This document shows positions 34,943 through 44,781 of a stretch of 64,000 nt of DNA, piece after piece. A model generated the notes under the pieces. The model ran no database searches. It was not told the DNA's origin and saw only the letters and a program-made list of their open reading frames with translations. Each line of letters opens with the position of its first letter. Position 1 is the first letter of the stretch. A program made the translations under genes and the position numbers. The stretch is from Rattus norvegicus. Lineage: Eukaryota; Chordata; Mammalia; Rodentia; Muridae. Where the stretch lies: assembly GCF_036323735.1 (NCBI RefSeq), contig NC_086029.1, positions 16,669,857 to 16,733,856 of the forward strand, in the 5' to 3' direction.

Positions 34943-37900
34943 TTGGCAAAAACACAAAGAGAAGAAAAACACACAAACATAATCTTGCATCCAAATACAA
35001 ATATAACAGGAAGCAACAATCACTATTCCTTAATATATATCAACATCAATGGACTCAGCTCCCCAATAAAAAGACAAAGATTAACAAACTGGATATGCAA
35101 TGAGGACCCTGCATTCTGTTGCCTACAGGAAACACACCTCAGAGTCAAAGACAGACACTACCTCAGGGTGAAAGGCTGAAAAACAACTTTCCAAGCAAAT
35201 GGTCTGAAGAAGAAAGCTGGAGTAGCCATCCTAATATCGAATAAAATCGATTTTCAACCAAAAGTCATCAAAAAAGATAACGAAGGATACATCAAATTCA
35301 TCAAAGGAAAAATTCACCAAGATGAACTCTCAATCCTAAATATCTTATGCTCCAAATAAAAGGGTACCTACATACATAAAAGAAACCTTACTAAAGCTCA
35401 AAGCACACATTGCACCTCACACAAAAATAGTAGGAGATTTCAACACTCCACTCAATGGACAGATCGTGGAAACAGAAATTAAACAGAGACATAGACAGAC
35501 AAAGAGAAGCCCTGACTCAAATGAACTTAACAGTTATTTATAGAACATTCTATCCTAAAACAAAAGGATATACCTTCTTCACACCACCTCATGGTACTTT
35601 CTCCAAAATTGACCATATAATTGGTCATAAAACAGGCCTCTCTAGATACAGAAAGAAAGAAATAATCCCATGCGTCCTATCAGACCACCACAGGCTAAAG
35701 CTGGTCTTCAACAACAATAAGGGAAGAAAACCCACATATACATGGAAATTGAACAATGCTTTACTCAATGATAACGTGATCAAGGAAGAAATAAAGAAGG
35801 AAATTAAAGACTTCTTAGAATTTAATGAAAATGAAGGAACAATATACCCAAATGTATGGGACAGAATTAAAGCTGTGCTAAGAGGAAAACCCATAGCTCT
35901 GAGTGTCTGCAGAAAGAAACAGGAGAGAGTCAGCAGCTTGGCAGCACACCTAAAAACTCTGGAAAAAAAAGAAGCAAATACACCCAGGAGGAGTAGAAGG
36001 CAGGAAATAATCAAACTCAGAGCTAAAATCATCCAAGTAGAAAGAAAAAGGACTGTACAAGGAATCAACAGAACCAAATTTTGTTCTTTGAGAAAATCAA
36101 CAAGATAGATAAACCCTTAGCCAGAGGAAAAAGAGGACACAGAGAGTGTGTACAAATTAACAAAATCACAAATGAAAAGGGAGACATGACTATAGAATCA
36201 GAGGAAATTCAAATAAGCATCAGATCTTACTAAAAAAGCCTATATTCAACAAAACTTGAAAATCTGCAGGAAATGGACAATTTCCTAGACAGATACCAGG
36301 TACCAAAGTTAAATCTGGAGCAGATAAACCATTTAAACAACCCCATAACTCCTAGGGAAATAGAAGCAAACATTAAAGGTCTCCCAACCAAAAAGAGCCC
36401 AGGTCCAGATGGGTTCAGTGCAGAATTCTATCAGACCTTCATAGAAGACCTCATACCAATACTATACAAACTATTCCAGAAAATTGAAACAGATGGAGCA
36501 CTAATGAATTCCTTCTATGAAGCCATAATTATTCTTATATCAATCCACACAAAGACCTAACAAGGAAAAAGAACTTCAGACCAATGTCCCTTATGAATAT
36601 TGAAGCAAAAAATACTCAATAAAATTCTGGCGAACCGAATCAAACAGCACATCAGAACAGTCATCCATCGTGATCAAGTAGGCTTCATCCCAGGCATGCA
36701 GTGATGGTTTAGTATATGGAAAACCATCAACGCAATACCCTATATAAACAAACTTAAAGATAAAAACCACATTATCATTTCATTAGATGCTGAGAAAGCA
36801 TTTGACAAAATTCAAAACCCCTTCATGATAAAAGTCCTGGATAGAATAAGAATTCAAGGCCAATACCTAATCATAATAAAAGCCATATACAGCAAACCAG
36901 TAGCTAACATTAAACTAAATGGAGAGAAACTTGAAGCAATCCCACTAAAATCAGGGACTAGACAAGGCTGCCCACTCTCTCCCTACTTATTCAATATACT
37001 TCTTAAAGTTCTAGCCAGAACAATCAGACAACAAAAGGAGATCAAAGGGAAACAGATTAGAAAAGAAAAAGTCAAAATATCACTATTTGTAGATGATGTG
37101 ATAGTATATTTAAATGATCCCAAACGTTCTACCAGAGAACTACTAAAGCTGATAAACAACTTCAGCAAAGTGGCTGGGTAAAAAAAAACTCAAATAAATC
37201 AATACCCTTACTCTACACAGAGAGAAACAAGCCAAGATAGAAATTAGGGAAACGACATCCTTCATAATAGTCCCAAATAATATAAAACACCTCGGTGTGA
37301 CTTTAACCAAGCAAGTGAAAGATCTGTATGATAAGAACTTCAAGCCTCTGAAGAAAGAAACTGAAGACGATCTCAGAAGATGGAACGATCTCCCATGCTC
37401 ATGTATTGGCAGGATTAATATAGTAAAAATGGCCATTACACCAAAAGTGATCTACAGATTCAATACAATCCCCATCAAAATACCAATCCAATTCTTCAGA
37501 GAGTTAGACAGAACAGTTTGAAAATTGATCTGGAATAACAAAAAATCCAGGATAACTAAAACTATTCTCAACAATAAAAGAACTTCAGGAGGAACTCAAG
37601 CAGTATTACAGAGCAATCGTGATAAAAACTGCATGGTATTGGTACAGAGACAGACAGGTAGACCAATGGAATAGACTTGAAGATGTGGAAATGAACCCAC
37701 ACACCTATGGTCACTTGATTTTTGACAAAGGAGCCAATGGAAAAAAGAGCATTTTCAGCAAATGGTGCTAGTTCAACTGAAGGTCAGCATGTAGAAGAAT
37801 GCAGATTGACCCATGCTTATTATCACCGTGTACAAAGCTTAAATCCAAGTGGATCAAGGACCTCCACATCAAACCAGATACACTCAAACTAATAGAAGAA

Positions 37901-38740
37901 AAAGTGGGGAAGAATCTCAAACACATGATCACTGGAGAAAAATTCCTGAACAAAACATCAATGGCTTATGCTCTAAGATAAAGAATTGACAAATGGGATC
38001 TCATAAAACTGCAAAGCTTCTGTAAGGCAAAGGACGCTGTTGTTAGGACAAAACGTCAAACAACAGATTGGGAAAAGATCTTTACCAATCCTACAAGAGA
38101 TAGAGGGCTTGTATCCAAAATATACAAAGAACTCAAGAAGTTAGACCACAGGGAGACAGATAACCCTATTAAAAAATGGGTTTCAGAAGTAAACAAAGAA
38201 TTCACAGCTGAGGAATGCCGAATGGCTGAGAAACGCCTAAAGAAATGTTCAACATCTTTAGTCATAAGGGAAATGCAAATCAAAACAACCCTGAGATTTC
38301 ACCTCACACCAGTGAGAACGGCTAAGATCAAAAACTCAGGTGAGAGCAAATGCTGGCGAAGATGTGGAGAAAGAGGAACAATCCTCCATTGTTGGTGGGT
38401 TGATTCCGGAAATCAGTCTTGAGGTTCCTCAGAAAATTGGACATTGAACTACCTGAGGACCCAGCTCTTGGGTCCACTCTTGGGCATATACCCAAAAGAT
38501 GCCCCAACAAATAACAAAGACACATGCTCCACTATGTTCATAGCAGCCTTATTTATAATAACCAGAAGGTGGAAAGAACCCAGATGCCCTTCAACAGAGG
38601 AATGGATACAGAAAATGTGGTACACCTACACAGTGGAATATTACTCAGCTATCAAAAACAATGACTTTATGAAAATCATAGGCAAATGGATGGAACTGGA
38701 AAATATCTCTCCTGAGAGACACAGCCAGAATACAGCAAAT
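34943..38740 (+). pseudogene. L1 ORF2 (endonuclease/reverse transcriptase) remnant
   Basis: ORF2 supplies the endonuclease that nicks target DNA and the reverse transcriptase that copies L1 RNA. The likely original start is ATG 34943, a few bases after ORF1. The first open piece (34943-35179) holds the start of the endonuclease domain, including the QETHL-type segment, and ends at TGA where a Trp codon is expected. Later pieces are 35455-36108, with the SDHH motif of the endonuclease, then 36273-36560 and 36825-37181. The last of these carries reverse transcriptase motifs with FVDD in place of FADD. The Cys-rich C-terminal region lies at 38222-38746. Frames shift repeatedly. The last ~30 codons are missing because of the deletion at about 38705. 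Confidence 0.93.
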
Positions 38741-39175
38741 ACATAGGTGAATGCCATCATTAAACCACTGAACTTAGAATGGGACCCCCATTGAAGGAAT
38801 ATTAGAAAGGACTGAAAGAGCTTGAAGGAGCTTGAGACCCCATATGAACAACAATGTCAACCAACCAGAGCTTCCAGGGACTAAGCCATTACCCAAAGAC
38901 TATACATGGACTGACCCTGGGCTCCAACTGCATAGGTAACAATGAATAGTCTAGTAAGAGCACCAGTGGAAGGGTAAGCCCTTGGTCCTGCCAAGACTGA
39001 ACTCCTAGTGAACGTGATTGTTGTGGGGAGGATGGTAATGGGGAGAGGATGGGGAGGGGAACACTCATATTGAAGGGGAGGGAGAGGCGTTAGAGGGATG
39101 TTGGCCAGGAAACCAGGAAAGGGAATAACAATCGAAATGTAAATAAGAAATAACCAAGTTAATAAAGATGAAAAA

Positions 39176-39571
39176 AATTAAGTGCTAAGATGACGGGCAG
39201 TATAAAATAAATACACTCGTATTTCTTACACCTCAGAGGGCCTCGAAGGCATATTCCAAGAGCAACCCTTTTTGTGGAGGACGGAGGTTACAAGACATTT
39301 GCCTTGTTTCCTTGGAGTTATCTCACAATCTGTCAGAATTCTCCTTGCACAGCTTTATTAATGTATTTCAGTAGGTTCTATCCTTTATATCGGCCCCTAT
39401 GTGCTTCTTCCTTACAGGTTTTATTTGATGTTTTTGCTGCTTATACATACAACCAAAAAAAGGGGCATTTTGTCAATTCTGTGACAGCTGTTCAACCTTT
39501 ATAATCTTCCTCCTATGCGCACTGTTTATGATTCAATGGACCTCTTGTCTTTTGAAGTATCTACTTTTCTT
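39176..39571. other. Unassigned sequence between L1 and ERV
   Basis: Unassigned DNA, the original flank of the retroviral insertion. Short open frame 39274-39504 has no recognised family. Confidence 0.45.
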
Positions 39572-39604
39572 TCATTTCATTTTTTTTCTGTAATAAACAT
39601 GAGG

Positions 39605-39610
39605 TTTATT
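39605..39610 (-). promoter_or_regulatory. Polyadenylation signal AATAAA in R
   Basis: AATAAA on the minus strand. R continues 17 nt to the end at 39588, where an uninterrupted run of eight A (39587-39580 on the minus strand) begins. This spacing is normal for cleavage and polyadenylation and supports the view that the inserted template was a polyadenylated RNA. Confidence 0.85.
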
Positions 39611-39693
39611 GATAGAAACCAGTGCACTGGGGTCGAGACTCATATCTCACGCAGGGGCACAGAAGTTCAACCCCAAGAGGCTGGGAGAAAGGA

Positions 39694-39701
39694 TATTTAA
39701 A
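39694..39701 (-). promoter_or_regulatory. TATA-like box of the ERV U3
   Basis: TTTAAATA on the minus strand, 22-29 nt upstream of position 39672. That position corresponds to the first base of the right-hand R copy (44769). The distance is that of a TATA box from a transcription start, so the right end of the element coincides with the predicted RNA start. Confidence 0.75.
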
Positions 39702-39753
39702 GGGAGAAACCACAACACAAGGGGGCAGGGGTGTTGTAATTAGAAAATCACAA

Positions 39754-39897
39754 GAAGCTTCCTGTCTCTCAAGATTGCTTAACTTAACTTTATGGTCTGC
39801 TAGTTCCTAGAAGCTTCCTGCTTCTCAAGGTTATTCTCTAGGATTGTATTCTAACTTTATGGTCAGCTAGTTCCTGGAAGAAGCTTTCTGTTGTCTT
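39754..39897 (-). repeat. Direct repeats in U3 (enhancer-like)
   Basis: Two copies of a roughly 55-67 bp unit (39754-39808 and 39809-39875) plus the start of a third. AACTTTATGGTCTGCTAG at 39786 and AACTTTATGGTCAGCTAG at 39853 mark the 67-bp period. The position within U3 is where gammaretroviral enhancers lie. Enhancer activity is inference. Confidence 0.7.
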
Positions 39898-40179
39898 TAC
39901 TAGGTCTGGAATCGCATATCTAAGGACCTTATCTTAAGTCCTTTTATCTAGTTCTTGGAAGAGCAGGCTCAAGAAATGTGACCTTTTACTTACTTACAGG
40001 TAGAGGGCAGGGTCTGCAATTTGAGGTATTTAGGGCTTCTTAGGGGAGAGGTTGCATTTTTAAACTTCTGACTTCTTGGCTGCACCTTCTTTAATTCCCC
40101 ACTTCTTCTAGTGGCTAATTCTAATCATAGAACTAAATTTTAGTATCTTTATAATATTGGTTTTCTTGTCCTCCTAAAG

Positions 40180-40650
40180 CATGATACTGTTGGCGTAACA
40201 TCAAAATCTGAACAGTACTTATTCTTTCTCTAATGAAGGTAACTCATTTATTTAACACACATGGACCTATAACCAGAAACAGAAGCAAAATTAAGAAGGG
40301 TCCCATAAGGGAAGATATCAGAGTAGTCATGCAAGGAGATCTACTAAACCAGCTCTCGAACCATCCCTGATGCTCTTCTCTGTCTCTCTGTCTTTTGTCT
40401 AACCTTTTTCTAAGTTTACTCATGGAGTCTTTAATTACTCCTAAATGGTCTACATAGAAGCAACATTCTTCTTTTAGTGTAGCACACAGACCTCCTTTTT
40501 TAAGGAATTATCAGGTCTAGTCTTCTCTTATTCTTAAGGACTACCTCTGAGAGGGAGGTTAGAGATTCTTGGAGGTCAGCTAAAAAGTCTTTTTTACTCT
40601 TTTTATATCTAAGTCAATGGCAGTTCTGAATTTTCCATAAGCCTTGTATT
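40180..40650 (-). pseudogene. env: env transmembrane-subunit remnant
   Basis: Minus-strand reading shows the TM ectodomain of a gammaretroviral Env with the CX6CC disulfide motif at 40460-40486. A hydrophobic stretch consistent with the membrane anchor follows at about 40310-40265. In exogenous relatives this subunit mediates membrane fusion. Here it is only a fragment: the surface subunit is missing, since only about 1 kb separates integrase from the polypurine tract. In-frame breaks occur after the anchor and upstream of the ectodomain, and there is no start codon in context. No functional protein is expected. Confidence 0.8.
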
Positions 40651-41047
40651 GCAGGAAATAGCAGATGTCCTTGTAGCTGCACTTGCAGCACTTAGAGTCA
40701 GCCTTAAGATAGCCCTAAGTAATTCTCAACTCTCTTTTGTGTCTTACTAAGTCTTTAGCATCAGGATTCCAATCTGGACACTATCTAAACCTACACACCA
40801 AGGTCATGACTGTCTTTTAGAACTTCTAAACTTATGATTTCTGAGGCACAGTCCCAAGAAGTGTTAGGAGTACTAACATATACAATGTTACATCATTTGC
40901 AATAGAAATCAAGCCTATTCCCACACCTATCCCGATGGAACCCAGGGCAAACATGACATTTTTGTTTCTAAAGCAGACTCCCCAAGTGAGCATTATAGCA
41001 AACTCCCAGTCATGTCTCTGATGTATCCACTTATCTGATGTGCAAGT

Positions 41048-41860
41048 CTAGGGAGCTTTTGCAAGATCTGAGTGTCCCTCTAGGTCCCAGCTCTCAGCCC
41101 CAACTTTTAGTACGCAGCTGGTGAGGGCTGAGACTTGACGACTGTCAGGGTGGTCAGCAGTACCAGGTCCGGTCCTTTCCAGTGAGGCTTGAGTGTCTGG
41201 GCTCGGTGTCGTCGTATGTAGCCAAGTCTCCGACCTGGAACTGATGAGATTTCTCAGGGGTCCCCGGGGCATAGGCTGCTGCCAGCTGTGACCAGATTTC
41301 TTTCTGTATTACCTGTAGGCCCTTTAGCCTGGCATACAAATCATTATTACTATGACATGTTGGTTCAGTAACATCATCTAATACAGTCAGAGGAGCTGAG
41401 GTCCCATATAAGATCTCAAAGTGGGTAAGGCTGAATCTGGAAGGGGTATTTCTTGCTCTGAAGAGAGCAAGAGGGAAGGAGTGCCGCCCAGTCTGTGCCA
41501 GTCTCCATGGTCAATTTGGTCAGGGTCTCTTTTAGAGTTTTATTTATTTACTCTACCTGTCCTGAACTTTGAGGTCTGTAAATACAATATAATTTCCAAT
41601 TGACCTCTAAAAACTTGGCCACACCCTGGCTTACCTTGGCAATGAAAGTAGGGCCGTTGTCTGACCAGATTACCTTGGGCACTCCAGACCTGGGGAAGAT
41701 TTCTTCTAGTATCTTCTTGATGACTACAGAGGCCATCTCTTCCTTGGTGAGGAAAGTTTCTGAGGCTGTCTCTTGCTATTCCTGAAAAGGTATCTATAAG
41801 CACTAGGAGATACTTGTGATCATATTTTCCTGGTTTTATCTCAGTGAAGTTCACTTTGAT
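41048..41860 (-). pseudogene. pol: pol integrase remnant
   Basis: Retroviral integrase core and C-terminal domain in pieces. The first catalytic Asp position is Asn (codon 41849-41851). The second, in SDNGP, is kept (41659-41661). The Glu in SSGQVE is kept (41551-41553) but is followed at once by TAA (41548-41550). The core is split by a frameshift between the first and second catalytic positions, because frames 41540-41854 and 41548-41736 differ. The C-terminal DNA-binding part is at about 41340-41150, again frameshifted. The enzyme is inactive on several counts. Confidence 0.9.
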
Positions 41861-42129
41861 TTTCTACTAAACTCTCTAGGTCTCTTTGTCCTGTTTTCTT
41901 ACTAAGCAATCACTTACTGACATAACATATTTTTTTACTGCCACTCTGGCTGAAATCTTGAAGTCTATTACATACACCTTAACTACTTGGACAAATTTCT
42001 TATCTCCTAAATGAGTCCATTTCTGTATTTGGCAAAGTGAGTCTTTTGTTTGTTCTCTGAGGAATATAGTTTTCCCTCAAGTGTGCCATTGTCTTTTTTT
42101 CGTTAAAGCAATTTAGGCCTTTCCTTCTG

Positions 42130-42340
42130 TTGTACATTCTAAGTGAGGCCATCCCTTAGTCCGATCCCAGTTCCCAGTGGCTGTCTCTTGCAGGCCTGTA
42201 ACCAGGATAGGCTCCTGCATAGCCATTTCTTCAGCCACTTGATCTGCTTTGTTCCTGCCCCATGCCACTGAATCTCTTCCCTCCTAATGTCCTGGGCAAT
42301 GAATAACACTCACAGTTGTTGGACTCATCATGGCATCCAA
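42130..42340 (-). pseudogene. pol: pol RNase H C-terminal remnant
   Basis: Minus-strand text around 42300-42200 resembles the end of gammaretroviral RNase H, with a His-Cys-Pro-Gly-His type stretch and a following Ala/Asp-rich helix. It is followed by the linker to integrase. Contains stops. Identification from memory of the family. Confidence 0.6.
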
Positions 42341-42489
42341 GAGATGGCAAAGGCATCTGCGGTGCTGACGTACTGGGGGGGTTGAGGTTCAGCCATCCCA
42401 GATGACATTGTGTTGTCCACCATGGCAGCACCCACTTATCTCTGACCTTCATGAACAGAACTGTTCCCGTCTGTGGAAAAGGTAGCCTC

Positions 42490-42950
42490 GACTTTCAGCA
42501 GGGGTCAATCGGTCAGTCGCAGAGGTCTTTCCTCCACCTATGGGCTTCTGCCAGTACTTGACACTCATACTGTGGTGGCTCCAGGTCAGGATTGGGCAGC
42601 AATGTGACCAGATTGCCTCCAATCAGTGGAGAATCTAGTCCATGTCAGCTGACCAGTGGTCCCATCCTCTGGGACATTTTATTCAAAGGCAAAACATCAG
42701 CCACTCTACCACAGTTTTAAGTTCTGGATTGGGTGATAATTGTTAGTGCCCGGCTGGCAGGAGTGATGTGTTCCAGGCAGAATGGCCCTAAGCCACACAT
42801 CTCCCAGCATCAGGTACTGGTGCACTGAGACAGGTCTTAAGCTCCACATACACAGTCTGCAGATATGCATACACATGGCCTCACCCAGCCATTTCAGCCC
42901 ACGCAAGCCATTTTGGAGAACAAATTTCTCATGAACAAGGAATGGCACAG
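42490..42950 (-). pseudogene. pol: pol protease/RT N-terminal remnant
   Basis: The frame at 42706-42948 contains a degenerate match to the fingers region at the start of gammaretroviral reverse transcriptase (a VHQY segment, then a PGTNNY segment near the end). The palm with its catalytic Asp pair is not found: sequence passes within about 400 bp to the RNase H end, so most of RT is deleted. Confidence 0.65.
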
Positions 42951-43189
42951 TCAGGGATGACCATGAACTAGTGGGTTACCTGGCCCACACCAAGGTCCAC
43001 TGTTCTTCGGGTAGTCCATAAGTATTGTTTGTTGCCAGTAGCCCCTGTACCCAAGGTCTTTGATGGATACTGGCTCACTGGGGCATAGGAGCATAGAGCA
43101 TTGGGTCCCTGTATTCACAAAACAACTGGGCAGGCTTCCCTTCTATCTTTGCACATAGCCAACACTCTAGGACCAAGAGGCTCTCCAGT

Positions 43190-43700
43190 GTCCCCTCTTG
43201 TTCTTTCTGGGGTACTCTCTGACCCAGTGTCCTTTTTCTTTGCATTAGGCACACTGATATTTAGCCAGGAATTCTCTTCTGTTGCCAGGTACTGTATTCC
43301 TAGGTTCCCTCACTACTGTGGCCATTATATGTTCCTCTCTTGTCTTTTATCTCTCTTTATCTCTCTAGCTTCCTCTTCTTTTTGTCTCTTTTCTTCCTTA
43401 GCTTTCTGCTCTTTTTGTCTTCTTTCTTTCTTTTTTTCAGTCTCTCTGTCTGCATCTTACAGCTATTAGGTGCTGTCCACTTTTGTGCACAGACCCTGAA
43501 CCACACACATTAACCTTATTTTCTCTGCAACTTACACTAACTCAGGACCCTTCAAGTTTCTGTAACTTTTTCTTCATATCTTTTCCTTACTTTAGCCAAA
43601 TTGGTGGGGCATTTTTTCAGCCCCTCAGCGACCCACCATTGGAGTCTGACGGTAAGCCTGATGCTCCCTACCTTCAGGCGTATTGAAGTCAACAGGCAGA
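43190..43700 (-). pseudogene. gag: gag capsid/nucleocapsid remnant
   Basis: On the minus strand, 43690-43500 resembles capsid (a FNTPEG-type segment near the start). A Lys/Glu/Arg-rich helix like the charged C-terminal tail of gammaretroviral capsid follows at about 43455-43330. A single CCHC zinc knuckle lies at 43253-43212. The knuckle is broken: TAA sits between its first two Cys, and the last Cys position is Tyr (43212-43214). The middle of capsid seems to be deleted. Matrix and p12 are not recognisable. Confidence 0.75.
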
Positions 43701-43984
43701 AGTGAGGGCCTTCCATCCGTGTCTGGAACATTTTTCTGGCCTCTAGTAGGATTCTGTTTTTCCTGTAACAGCTACTAACAAGCATCTCAAGTGGAATGGT
43801 GCGAAAACAAGGAGAGAGTCCAGAAAATAGAGGTCCGCCGAAGAGGACAAATAGCATTCAGTCACACAGAAAGACAAGCAAAAGATTAACAGACAAAAAA
43901 ACAGAAGTGCGCACAAAAACAAAAAAACAAGTGGCCGCAGTGAGATCACCACAAAACTGGACTGATTCAAATGGGAGCTTCCAT

Positions 43985-44155
43985 GAGCTCACCAAAGACA
44001 GACGAAGGAGAGCGGATTCCACATCACTTTTCCTTCTCAACCACAGACAGATGAAGGGGAATGAATTCCACTTCACTCCTCCTTCCCAAGGTGACACCAA
44101 AAACATATGAAGGCAAGCAGATTCCACATCACTCCTCTTTCCCAACCACAATCTG
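43985..44155 (-). repeat. Three tandem ~52-bp repeats in ERV leader
   Basis: Units begin near 43992, 44042 and 44097. They share 'gattccacatcact' or 'gaattccacttcact' and a 'ccttctcaacc/cctttcccaacc' end. They lie in the untranslated leader between PBS and gag, where gammaretroviral packaging signals sit. Function is not inferable from this alone. Confidence 0.75.
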
Positions 44156-44577
44156 TTCTAACACAAAACAAAAACCTAAGACACACAAAGACCACTCTGG
44201 AAATACAAACGGTCGGGAGGGAGGGTCTTTTCTCCAATCCAGGAGAATCACCGAATCCTCATCAGCACCCAGACGGGAATCTCCCAGGCGTCTCTGGGGT
44301 TTCCCCAGACCTCCTGGGACGTCTCCCAGAACAGCACAATCAGTGAGCCCCTGGCACGTCTACCACTCACACTCGAGTCTCTCCTGAGACACGATCCTCC
44401 CTCCCAACTGGAGATGTGAGCGACTGCAAAACCAGAACTCCAGAACTTGCGAGCAAATACAGACCCAGAGTAGAAAATACAGACCCAGAGTTTAGATGGC
44501 ACAAAACACAGACACAGACAAAGACACAGATGCTATCTCACCTCCAAGTGGGTCTTCGGAGACGAGGGTGGTCACTG
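44156..44577 (-). other. ERV 5' untranslated leader
   Basis: Leader sequence between the PBS and the tandem repeats. It is GC-richer than surroundings. On the minus strand GGAGGTGAGA at about 44547-44538 is a possible splice donor 30-40 nt after the PBS. A duplicated 'aatacagacccagagt' motif occurs at 44456-44494. Confidence 0.55.
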
Positions 44578-44594
44578 ATCCCGGACAAGCCCCA
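44578..44594 (-). other. Primer binding site, tRNA-Pro-like
   Basis: Minus strand reads TGGGGCTTGTCCGGGAT after TTTCATT, the same arrangement as in murine leukaemia-type viruses, where U5 ends in TTTCA, then TT, then an 18-nt tRNA-Pro complement. Compared with that, one G is missing and one C is T. Confidence 0.85.
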
Positions 44595-44596
44595 AA

Positions 44597-44769
44597 TGAA
44601 AGACCCGCAGAGAGGGGAGACCCTCACTCAAGTCTTGGGATGATGCGACCCCCCCTCCCAAGAACTCACATGAGACTGTCCTTGCTGCAATAAACATGAA
44701 GTTTATTGATAGGAACCAGTGCACTGGGGTCGAGACTCATATCTCACGCAGAGGCAGAGGAGTTTGACC
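44597..44769 (-). mobile_element. 5' end of ERV: R and U5 without U3
   Basis: R (44769-44685) duplicates the left-hand R. U5 (about 44684-44597) follows and ends in TTTCA before the PBS. The element stops at 44769 where U3 would begin, and the TSD follows at 44770. The start equals the RNA start predicted from the TATA-like box in the left U3. Confidence 0.8.
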
Positions 44770-44781
44770 TCATTTCATTTT

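Larger units (their letters stand above)
33517..39175 (+). mobile_element. Near full-length rat L1, defective
   Basis: About 5.65 kb in sense orientation. It has roughly 345 bp of GC-rich 5' UTR remnant, ORF1, ORF2, a shortened 3' UTR with the G-rich tract at 39030-39105, and an A-rich tail near 39165-39178. ORF1 and ORF2 are broken many times. A deletion near 38705 removes the end of ORF2 and the start of the 3' UTR. TSD not clear (AAATTTAAATG on the left versus AAAATTAAGTG on the right at best). Confidence 0.95.
39588..40096 (-). mobile_element. 3' LTR portion: U3 and R
   Basis: U3 is about 40096-39673 and R about 39672-39588. R matches the right end of the element (44685-44769) base for base apart from scattered substitutions, which defines R by redundancy. 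U3 contains a TATA-like box and direct repeats. On the minus strand the purine tract AGAAGAAGTGGGG (about 40109-40097) precedes AATTAAAG and is the probable polypurine tract that sets the U3 start. U5 is absent after R. Instead there is an A run. Confidence 0.8.
39572..44781 (-). mobile_element. Defective gammaretrovirus-like ERV copy (R-U5 ... U3-R-poly(A)), TSD 12 bp
   Basis: Minus-strand order from right to left: R-U5 (44769-44597), proline-type primer binding site (PBS), leader, gag remnants, pol remnants, env transmembrane (TM) remnant, polypurine tract, U3, R, poly(A). Gammaretroviral identity rests on the PBS context, the integrase and capsid/nucleocapsid resemblance and the CX6CC env motif. 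Total length 5.2 kb versus about 8-9 kb for an intact relative, so large internal deletions exist. Both ends lack a complete LTR: the right end has no U3 and the left end has no U5. TCATTTCATTTT at 39572-39583 and 44770-44781 is a 12-bp TSD, longer than the 4-6 bp made by retroviral integrase. I infer an L1-mediated retrocopy of retroviral RNA. No intact gene remains. Confidence 0.85.

Noticed and set aside
35625..36077. 150-codon minus-strand open frame
   Set aside because: Antisense shadow of L1 ORF2. The hydrophobic look comes from complementing Lys/Glu/Asn codons.
39588..44769. Ordinary provirus with two LTRs
   Set aside because: The repeated terminal segment is only about 85 bp (R). U3 is missing on the right, U5 on the left, and a poly(A) run and 12-bp TSD are present.
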